Below are positions 57,201-64,000 of a stretch of DNA of 64,000 bases, piece by piece (position 1 is the stretch's first letter; each line of letters begins with the position of its first letter). The notes below the pieces were generated by a model. The model made no database searches. It saw only the letters and a program-made list of their open reading frames with translations, and was not told the origin of the DNA. Location: NCBI RefSeq assembly GCF_947242115.1, contig NC_074716.1, positions 1,380,001-1,444,000 on the forward strand, in the 5' to 3' direction. The translations under genes and the position numbers were made by a program. Source of the DNA: Biomphalaria glabrata (Eukaryota; Mollusca; Gastropoda; Planorbidae).

Positions 57201-60200
57201 ACACCCCCCCCAACACTCTGCCGCGACCCCCCCCCCCACCCTTTTCCGTATACACACACAGCAATAGAAGAATGGAGAGAAACAATTCATTTTTTCGATG
57301 GTCTTAGGCGACCCCTGGCAAATCGTCAATCGACCCCCAAAGGGGTCGCGACCCACAGGTTGAGAACCCCTGCTATAAGGACATCAAGGATGTACCATAA
57401 ACGATGACTCATGTCTAAAGTAGTATTTTGGCTGATCTATCTGCTGTCATTTATCTATGTGAATATCTCGGGACTAAATCAAGTCTTGAAGTATCGCCTA
57501 CAAGAACAATTAATTATTTTTAATATTTAAGATAAGAAGAAGACGGTATTTTGAAAAATGCATTTCCTATCAAAGTTTGTGGGCCACACGTATAGATATG
57601 CTTATAATAAATCTACGTTTCTAACAAGAAATAAAACTAAAAAATACTTTAAAAAAAAAAAAAAGCTTATACGAAATGTAATGATATCAATTAGGTTGGA
57701 TCAGCCCTGTAATTAAATTTGTAATAGACCTAGAGTCTAGACTAACAACAATTAATTTGTGCGAATAATACTATTTTTACCAATTGTTTTTGTTTAGCGC
57801 TATTTCAAGCTTTTAGCTTTCTCAATACACTATGACCCTATCACTTGTCTGGACCAGTTGGGAAAATGGAGGGGCGGGGAGAGAAAGAAAATGATATCTG
57901 GGAAGAAAGACTTGAATTCGAACTCGCCTTCTCGGGCAGACGTACTAACCACTCTGCTAATGAGGTACTTATGATCAGAGAAGGCTGTATAGTTTTTTTA
58001 TACATTGTTTATTACATTTTAGAGCGGCGACCTATAAAGGTAACTAACTCAACTTAATTAGTTAATTCACTAATTGGTAATTTTTTTTTAAATTGATTCT
58101 TGTGTTGTCAGGTAAAAGAAATAAGTATGCAAAATTTCAGCTTGATCCGAGATTGGATGTGGGAGAAATAATGTGAACAAACTTTTTACCAGACAGACAG
58201 ACAGACTGAGTTGATATAAGCTTTGTAAAAATATATACATATGAAAAAAAAAGTACGTTTTAAAACAACCTGTAGTTATATCAGTCGTTTGAGAATCACT
58301 GACACACACTGGGACTTCTGGAAGCCATTTGCCATTGACACACGTCACCTGAGAGAAGTTTGAAACATATTGAGATTATAAATGTTATTACACAGCATGG
58401 AATATATTTATTTTACATCAAAAAGCTTACTCCTACGTAGTACATTAACATTTTAACATAGCTGAGTAACAACATTGGTAAGCGTGGGAAGCGTGGTCGA
58501 GAGGCTAAGTGCGCTTGAACTTGGCTTGTCTCGGCTACCTAGAATGAGATTCGACACCCGACTCGGGCAGAGTTGCGTTTACTGAGCGCCTGAAGGCAGC
58601 ACGGAAAACCAACTCCTAGATACCCCCCCCCCAACTGGTCCACAAATGAGATTGTACCAAAGCGCTCTGAGTATGCTATAAGCATGAAAGTAGCGCTATA
58701 TAAAAGCTATAATAATATAATAATAACTCACTCATCCTAGAGACTATTCAGGACAAAGTCTTAAAAAGTATAGTAGCAATAATACATAAAACAATAAGTC
58801 ATAAGTAACACATACTAAATCATAATACACCTTTAAAGGCACATTCCTCGTCCCATTTGCTAGGACAAATTTTTACAAATACTCCTTCTTCCCTAGTGCT
58901 ATTAGAGCATGGAATGGGTTGCCTGAGCTAGCCAGGAAAACCAGTGACTTGGCAGAATTTAAGTCATTGGTTAATATGCATGACGCGTAGGACGTAATCA
59001 TCTTCTTTTTTAAATAAATAATAATAAATAATAAATAATGACACAATGACAGCTGTAAAGATATAGTATGTGCTTGTATTTTAGTGTATAGGATACACAG
59101 AAATGAAATCTTGAATCTTTCAATATCTTCTTATCTTATATAATACAGACGTTACTTCAAAAAAAGAAGATGATTACGTCCTACGCGTCATGCATATTAA
59201 CCAATGACTTAAATTCAGCCAAGTCACTGGTTTTCCTGGCTAGCTCAGGCAACCCATTCCATGCTCTAATAGCGCTAGGGAAGAAGGAGTATTTGTACAA
59301 ATTTGTCCTAGCATATGGGATGAGGAATGTGCCTTTATCTTTGTGTCTTTCAGAGTATTTTATTAAATGTCAACAATATTTAGATCCAAAACGTCCGTTG
59401 AAAAAAAAAAATAAGGACCACCATGTGAAAACGGCGTCACCAAAACGTCCTGCTTCGATTAACGTATCCCGAATCTCGCGACAACTAGCATAGGACACAA
59501 GAAAAACTGGTCGCTCCAGTCATCGATATGTGGATGCAATCAAGTGTAACCTCAAAGCAGTGGGCATCGGTGTTGTCGATGTCGACTACGAGGAAGGCAT
59601 AGCCCTAGACCGCACTATGTCGAGACAGATGTTAATAAAGAACACAACGGGCATGAAAAAGCATAGGCCTCAGCTCTGAATGAAAAGTGAGCCAAACGAA
59701 ACATGTGTTCATCTACCAGCAAAACAAATGCGACCTTTACCTGGCACTGTATTTGAATGCGAGTGTCTCTCCAAAAACCTGGCTATCAAGATAAAATGTC
59801 GAAATAACCATTTCCAACATAAGCCACTGTTTCGTCTTATCATCATGAGTAGCCTACGTAAAAAAGAAAAATGGTAGCAGTACTCCACAGGTTGAGAACC
59901 ACGCAAATGTAAACTATTTACATGGCCAAGGGACTCTTTTCAGTGTTAACGCGTTTAGGAAAATTGGGCCGAAACGATGTGAGTTGTCTCCACAAAATCA
60001 ATTTAGTCAATTTCAAAAAAACAATTCCAGACTCACGAGGAAATTATTTATAAACATTTTTGAAATGTGAATGTGTTGCGAGCCTGTGTGAGATTTCAAC
60101 TTTAGGTTATTCCTTGAATCCCTTGTGTACATGGCCAGTGGTTAAGCGGTCAGTGTGTTAGTGTGTATGAGAGGGTAGAGACTTGGAGGTAGAGAGAGAC

Positions 60201-61946
60201 AGAGAGGAGTTTTTGTTGTTAGAGACCCTCTAAAGCAGCGGTTCTCAACCTTTTATGCCTGGCGACCCCTTTCTACAATCCCCCACTCTGCCGCGACCCC
60301 CCCACCCCCAACACACACACATACAGCAATAGAAGAGTAGACAATAACAATCCATGTTTTCGATGGTCTTAGGCGACCCCTGGCAAATCGTCACTCGACC
60401 CCTAAGGGGGTCGCGACCCACAGGTTGAGAAACCCTGCTCTAAAGGTTGAATAAATTAATTCGTTGTTTAAAGACTACGACGCGTTAAACTGCAGTGGTT
60501 GTATGTTATGGAGTGTGTGTGTGTGTGTGTTTCTATGGTGACGGTGGGAAGAGGTTAACGATTGGTTGTGAATGATGCAAGATAAACGGCGTCGTCGTCA
60601 GCGGTCTTAGATATGACAGACGACTCTTGAACGCCAGACTGAAAAGGCGTGTGACTGTAGTGAGTTAGATTTTGTTCAGAATATCATTTTAGATTATGAC
60701 TAAAGTCTACTATAGTTATTGCATTTCATCTCAAGTTGACTTTGTTTATATTGTAACTTTTGTTCCCCTGGCAATCAAATCATTAAATAAGAACAATCTG
60801 GTATAAACTTTGTCACATGTAAATTATGAGTGAGTCTGGTGTGAATGTACACTTTGGTTTCTTATAGTTATAATGTTTTTTGTTTGGTGTAATGCACAAA
60901 TTGTAAGACAAATTTCATTACGGATAATAAAGATTATTATTAGTATTATTATTATTAATAATAAAAGTTATATTTAGGTATGTTCACAATGAAGTTATTC
61001 AAGTGGTTAAGTTGTCTACCAGCAGTTTGGTGCTACAAATCGACCATCCACACCTTTGTACCTTTGCGATCTATAGGGCAGATGATGTAAAGGGCATCTG
61101 TTTCTGTTGCCCAAGGCTAATGAGGGTGTCATGTGGCCAGCACAAAGACCAACCGCCTGTACTTTTCTCAAACTAATGCCAGGTACCCATTAGAGCTGGG
61201 TGGACTCAGATGTGCCCTAAAATTCCAAACGTGAATTTCCCCAGTCTTCACCAGGATTCGAACCCGGGGTCCCAGGTTCGGAAGCCAAGCGCTAAACCAC
61301 TCAGCCTTCGCGCCGTTATTTAGGCCTAGTTTACAATAAATAAAGTAGTGTTGTAACCCTGCCTTGCACCAGTGCTTGAGGTGCGCGCTAGTGCGCACTA
61401 GTGAACGTAAACAGGAAGAGACTAGAATGGAGAGAAGAACAGTGCATCAGGGATTGTGAAGAGTCTGAATGTTTGGGAAACTAAGAGGCCAGCTTTTGTG
61501 CTTCCTGAAGGTTGTAGTAGGGACCTGGAGCGAAGCGGGGAAGGCTGTCGTTGGCCCACATTCGGGTTAAGTTGCAAAGGACTGGTATACTTAGTAGCAA
61601 GACTCTGAGGAAGCTGAAGGATGAATCGTCATGTTATGTGTTTACCCTAGTGAATAAACACAACTATTATTTCCTGTTAAACTGTGTTGAGTTGCATGCC
61701 TATTCGTTGAGTGCCTAGCCGAGAGTTGCAACAGTATATTTCTTTAGAAATAAACATATTTACCTTTGAAGGACCTTTTATTGTGTAACCTTTTGAATAA
61801 CAAATAAGCGTGACCACTGTCCCCTCTTTGGTATCATACGTACTGGGAACTAACGAGTTCACATTTTCAGCTGTGACGATGTCCAACTGTTGTGAAGCCA
61901 ACACAGAACACATCAATAGCGACTATATGAAAACAACACAACTCAT
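54005..61946 (-). CDS. Gene C: small single-pass membrane protein with a partial Sushi/CCP domain (4 exons)
   Basis: Exons on the minus strand: 61946-61764, 58348-58270, 55430-55304, 54230-54005. All junctions have AG/GT and phases 0, 1 and 2 that match on both sides. From the upstream ATG the frame reads MSCVVFI, a TAG, then SLLMCSVLASQQLDIVTAE; apart from the TAG this is a normal signal peptide with cleavage after LAS. From the second ATG (61913) the frame is open for 193 residues: partial CCP (GTVVTLICYSKGYTIKG, then VTCVNGKWLPEVPVC, with cysteines 2 to 4 but no obvious cysteine 1), a Ser/Thr linker, a membrane helix (about 24 residues, IILITLALVFAFVCVS..), basic stop HKVR, and a 75-residue tail rich in Trp, Tyr, Asn. 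CCP domains mediate extracellular binding, often in complement-like or adhesion proteins; the role here is unknown. The TAG may be a polymorphism, an assembly error or early decay. Confidence 0.8.
54411..54500 (+). mobile_element. 3' tip of (ATAAG)n-type LINE
   Basis: gaatttaagattgacctggg, cgcatgactttttttttgaagtaacgactgtattttataagataag. Confidence 0.65.
54540..54901. mobile_element. LTR-like fossil in intron 3 of gene C
   Basis: Starts near tgtgacgtggcaac and ends ggaaagctgtgaca; its last ~150 bp match 50530-50685. Without an internal region it would be a solo LTR. Ends and target duplication not certain. Confidence 0.4.
55095..55290. mobile_element. SPIN-like hAT element, copy B, beside the exon 3 donor of gene C
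   Basis: 196 bp. CAGGGGTTCTCAACCTGTGG to AGGTTGAGAACCGCTG; target duplication cattaga(g/a) at 55087-55094 and 55291-55298. Its end is 13 bp from the last exon base, so intron 3 starts gtacgttctaatg and then the element. Confidence 0.9.
55304..55430 (-). CDS. Gene C exon 3: transmembrane segment
   Basis: 127 bp, acceptor tttttttttag, donor GTACGT, phase 1 in and 2 out. Reads SNSSTYMEDNS, a helix IILITLALVFAFVCVSLMVI and VMFK, then LCSHKVR. The longer open frame overlapping it in another frame is a shadow. Confidence 0.8.
55721..56434. mobile_element. hAT-like element with CAGTGATGCCCAA termini
   Basis: 714 bp. Starts CAGTGATGCCCAACAT, ends TTTTGGGCATCACTG; perfect 8-bp target duplication tgctagac (55713-55720, 56435-56442). 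Subterminal cgcgggcc blocks on both sides. No transposase recognised. In intron 2 of gene C. Confidence 0.9.
56561..56966. mobile_element. hAT-like element, second CAGGGCCGG family member
   Basis: 406 bp. CAGGGCCGGACTTAAG to TCTAAGGCCGGCCCTG; flanks share tctacac (7 bp). The frame at 56612-56845 lies inside and is not a gene. Confidence 0.75.
57162..57372. mobile_element. SPIN-like hAT element, copy C
   Basis: 211 bp, opposite orientation to A and B. CAGTGGTTCTCAACCTTTT to CACAGGTTGAGAACCCCTG; perfect 8-bp duplication ctataagg (57154-57161, 57373-57380). Confidence 0.9.
57655..58230. repeat. Dispersed repeat R1, copy 2
   Basis: Same block order as 1225-1850, without the internal duplication. 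In intron 2 of gene C, ending about 40 bp from exon 2. Confidence 0.65.
58270..58348 (-). CDS. Gene C exon 2: second half of CCP
   Basis: 79 bp, acceptor acttctctcag, donor GTTGTT, phase 0 in and 1 out. Reads VTCVNGKWLPEVPVCVSDSQ then TTDITT. The pattern C-x3-GKW-x5-P-x-C is diagnostic of the CCP C-terminal half. Confidence 0.8.
58478..58735 (+). mobile_element. SINE-3 (tRNA-derived, different head)
   Basis: Head gcgtggtcgagaggctaagtg (A-box, class-II tRNA-like), gagattcgacacccgactcg (B-box), body with ctgaaggcagcacgg, and tail aagcgctctgag..gtagcgctatataaaagct(ata)n. The AGCGCTATATAAA tail is a known style for SINEs mobilised by L2/CR1-like LINEs. Only copy in the window. Confidence 0.7.
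58740..59022 (+). mobile_element. (ATAAG)n-type LINE, 3' end
   Basis: agtagcaataatacataaaac, [18 protein letters not shown] codons, then gacgcgtaggacgtaatcatc; the tail here is (AATA)n. Confidence 0.8.
59128..59372 (-). mobile_element. (ATAAG)n-type LINE, 3' end, nearly identical to the large copy
   Basis: Over about 230 bp it differs from 23035-23282 at only a handful of positions plus a 13-bp length difference (atttagtcatgca present once less). Truncated at 59372. Confidence 0.85.
59373..59880 (+). mobile_element. LINE 3' fragment, zinc-knuckle family
   Basis: RYVDAIKCNLKAVGIGVVDV then DYEEGIALDRTMSRQM is the C-terminal pattern of this family (compare [12 protein letters not shown] near 7940). 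Joined directly to the previous LINE copy. Confidence 0.55.
60236..60437. mobile_element. SPIN-like hAT element, copy D
   Basis: 202 bp. CAGCGGTTCTCAACCTTTT to CACAGGTTGAGAAACCCTG; perfect 8-bp duplication ctctaaag (60228-60235, 60438-60445). In intron 1 of gene C. Confidence 0.9.
60520..60785 (+). repeat. Dispersed repeat R4 (LTR-like)
   Basis: Reverse-complement partner of 51410-51570; contains ggtgacggtgggaagaggttaacg and agtgagttagattttgttcag. Confidence 0.5.
60900..60962 (+). mobile_element. Retroelement tail with (ATT)n
   Basis: gacaaatttcattacggataataaagattatt(att)n, third copy of the tail seen at 38570 and 41668. Confidence 0.6.
61063..61318 (-). mobile_element. SINE-1, near full length
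   Basis: ctttgcgatctatagggcagatgatg, aatgagggtgtcatgtggccag, tggactcagatgtgccc, attcgaacccggggtcccaggttcggaagccaagcgctaaaccactcagcc. Confidence 0.8.
61349..61733. mobile_element. Solo-LTR-like fossil in intron 1 of gene C
   Basis: Starts TGTTGTAACC, ends GTTGCAACA, with a polyadenylation-like gtgaataaacac near 61650. Flanks gtag and gtat match 3 of 4. It ends 30 bp from the exon 1 donor. No internal region. Confidence 0.45.
61764..61946 (-). CDS. Gene C exon 1: signal peptide (with in-frame TAG) and first half of CCP
   Basis: Donor GTAAAT after GPSK, phase 0. TAG lies at 61923-61925, eighth codon from the upstream ATG; the downstream ATG at 61911-61913 would give a protein with only a short hydrophobic start (MCSVLASQQ), unlikely to work well as a signal. 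An alternative is that the exon is internal with an acceptor at ttcacaacag, but the signal-like frame upstream argues for a first exon. Confidence 0.7.
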
Positions 61947-61989
61947 CTGTGGAACATGTTTGTAGTTATTATAAAATACGCCGAGGTTA

Positions 61990-62460
61990 AGAATTTGTAC
62001 GATAAACATACTGTCGATAAAGTAGAGCGTATATCACATATTCAATCTACTTCTCTGTGTCATAGAAGTTGATCTTGTTATTCATGTATCGATCAAAAAT
62101 ACAACCATCTGTTACATTTGTCTATTGAGTGATTTTCCTACTGTAAACATACTCAAAATTTGTTATCTTTAAATGAATGTTTTGATTGAATATTAACTTC
62201 GTGATAACATTAGTATTAGGGGAATACCCCATGGATCGGTTTCAATGATTTTCAGTTCCCTCTTACAGCGGTCTGAATCAGTGTAACAGTCGCAAGAGTG
62301 AGCACATGTGTAGTAAAGAATAAACTCAAAACAAGTACATGACTGAGGTCATTAAAATTGACATTTGGAACAATATGAACATGGAGAGTGTAGATTAACT
62401 TATCACCAACTGCCAAATTCCCCTTGTCCATTTAGTACGTAATCTTATAGAAATAACTCT
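61990..62460. other. Upstream of gene C, no promoter or gene recognised
   Basis: AT-rich; no clear TATA box at a useful distance from 61946. Confidence 0.35.
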
Positions 62461-62479
62461 AGTGTCTCTGTCTTTTGAC

Positions 62480-63165
62480 TCAAAGGGTGTCTGTCTGCTG
62501 TGCAGACAGCTTAGGTTAAATTTGACCATGTTTGACTATGGAGTCAAGAAGCTTGCTGTAGCATTCTTACTCTCCCGCCTCGACTCCTACAATTTTGTGC
62601 CGGTGGGCACACCAGGTGGCGAATTCCAGCTACCCGTCGCCTCAGCGTGGCCCTCCGGTGGAAACGTCTAGTGGGTGGAAACTAGATAGACTTCCCTGGG
62701 TGAGCTGTTGTTGTTTTTTTTTCTCTCACTCGGGGTTGGGATGGAAAGAACGCCCGGAACCCAGTCCAAAAAGTCCGCCACGCCGTTCATCAGACCCGTG
62801 GCTGGAGTGGCTTTCCTTGCACGGAATTGTGGCGGTTACAGTATAGGAATATGAGACAAGCTCCCCGCAGTTAGCACTGTTCTCGGCCACTTGTAGCGAG
62901 TGGACCCAGGACCGGGGACGGTGCGCTGTGTACAGTCACGGCACAGTCAACCGATATGGCCGTCTACCGTTGGGAGCCCTCAGACAGGACAGGGGTGAAG
63001 AGCCCCATGTCCAGGCCTGGTGGTTGGATAAAAGCCTTTCTAACCATCAAAGGGATAATGGCGCCTACTGGACTTCACTGAAGGTTGCGAAGTCTCTAAG
63101 TTGTTCGGATTTAGAGATCAACAAATCTAGACGCTTCTATGTGAGTGTAAGAGAATCGATCCACA
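62480..63165 (+). repeat. Dispersed repeat R3, longer copy, GC-rich
   Basis: Blocks ccggtggaaacgtctagtggg, gccgtctaccgttgggagcc, gtgaagagccccatgtcc..ggttggataaaagcctttctaac match the split copy at 10885-11665. GC content is well above its surroundings. The three overlapping open frames here are not gene-like. Confidence 0.5.
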
Positions 63166-63234
63166 CTTTTTAAAATCAGGGAATCTATAACAATCAAATG
63201 TGATAGTAATTTAGTGCACTGATCACGTCATATG

Positions 63235-63435
63235 TGTCTCAGGGGACTCTACTCTTCATAAACTTAGCACTTATGGTTGGGCCGAGTTTTTCTATCAAAA
63301 AAAAGACTGCGGCCCATTTCAGCACAAGGACTATGGATTGAAACTCGTTCCCCATTGAGCTCAGAAAACTTTCAGTCTTCAGTAAATTCAAGAATGATAT
63401 AAAGACCCACATATTCAAAACTAATTTAGATTACT
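63235..63435 (+). mobile_element. LINE C-terminal fragment, another family
   Basis: The frame reads NSFPIELRKLSVFSKFKNDI then KTHIFKTNLDYFA, the usual end of CR1/L2-type LINE proteins. Upstream part frame-shifted. Confidence 0.6.
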
Positions 63436-63919
63436 TTGCCATTTAAAAACTTTTTTTTTTATTTCTGCTATGTTCTCATTGGGTCTGGAGCCTATATTAT
63501 GTTTGTTAACAGCACTTTATTATTAAATTATTTTATATACATCGATGTGCGAATTTATTTTAAAAAAGACACACACAAACATATATTTTTAAAAAAAATT
63601 ATAGACTTTCCTTCATAAAAGAAAATTACGGTCTTTGCGTATCAAAGTGTTCATCTTGTGGTGCCATGCTAGAGACAAACTCTGCTAACCCTGTGAATAG
63701 AGTCTATGTAAAGAAAGTAGTTTCTTATACCACCCACAAACACAAAGCGCCAATATCAACTGAAGCTTAAAGAATTGTTTATTTAGTGATTACGTCAGAA
63801 TCTCACGTGTTCAAGATCACGTGACAATGTATCTTTTGCTATTAATAGGTCTGGGTCTGAACTTTATTTGAGAACAATACTTGATTTCATATTCGTTCAT
63901 TGTTTACTAATTGTTTTAA

Positions 63920-64000
63920 AGTTGTTGGCCTCCTTCAGTCGTAGAACGACTATGGTTCATCTCGAACACTTTTTCATGTGGCTGTGACACCCCCGTCTAC
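63920..64000 (-). mobile_element. LINE 3' end at the window edge, zinc-knuckle family
   Basis: ttggcctccttcagtcgtagaacgactatggttcatctcgaacactttttcatgtggctgtg matches 13745-13805. Continues beyond the window. Confidence 0.7.

Overview
The window looks like nuclear DNA of a gastropod mollusc, most likely a freshwater pulmonate snail. The reasons are indirect: AT-rich introns, tRNA-derived SINEs in every intron, several LINE families, hAT-type miniature elements and large minisatellites. No bacterial operons, rRNA, true tRNA genes or CRISPR arrays are visible. The long open frames are either one LINE or translated repeats. The host genes had to be read from short exons flanked by splice signals, and most of these are not long open frames.

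Host genes, all on the minus strand. Gene A (exon 1 at 30134, last recognised exon at 2735) has at least 16 phase-consistent exons. It encodes an unrecognised type I membrane protein: signal peptide, about 115-residue ectodomain, Ser/Thr/Asn-rich stalk partly built from a triplicated 60-bp exon, one transmembrane helix, and a cytoplasmic tail of tandemly duplicated exons with tyrosine motifs (including YINM). Gene B (42103 to 40509) is represented by three exon-like segments; one resembles ectodomain exon 4 of gene A, so B may be a paralogue or relic. Gene C (61946 to 54005) has four exons that join in frame and encode a small single-pass membrane protein with one partial Sushi/CCP domain and a 75-residue tail. 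Its apparent signal peptide contains an in-frame TAG in this sequence. All three lie in the same orientation; a cluster of surface receptors is a reasonable but unproven reading.

Mobile elements fill the rest. They are: a nearly intact LINE at about 23.0-25.9 kb (endonuclease plus reverse transcriptase) whose family ends in (ATAAG)n and has about ten other truncated copies here; a second LINE family with a C-terminal zinc knuckle, in many fragments; a third ending in (CTTAGT)n; two abundant tRNA-related SINE families and a third single copy; four complete short hAT elements that closely resemble SPIN ('Space Invader') elements, with 8-bp target duplications; three or four other hAT-like elements; two further inverted-repeat elements; and solo-LTR-like fossils.

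Tandem repeats are prominent: a 49-bp minisatellite (35.8-38.6 kb) with higher-order structure, a 21/24-bp minisatellite (48.6-50.3 kb) whose units all keep a multiple of three, a 250-bp GATA array just upstream of gene A, and smaller arrays. Exon calls rest on splice consensus, phase agreement and protein-like composition only; no transcript or database evidence was available.
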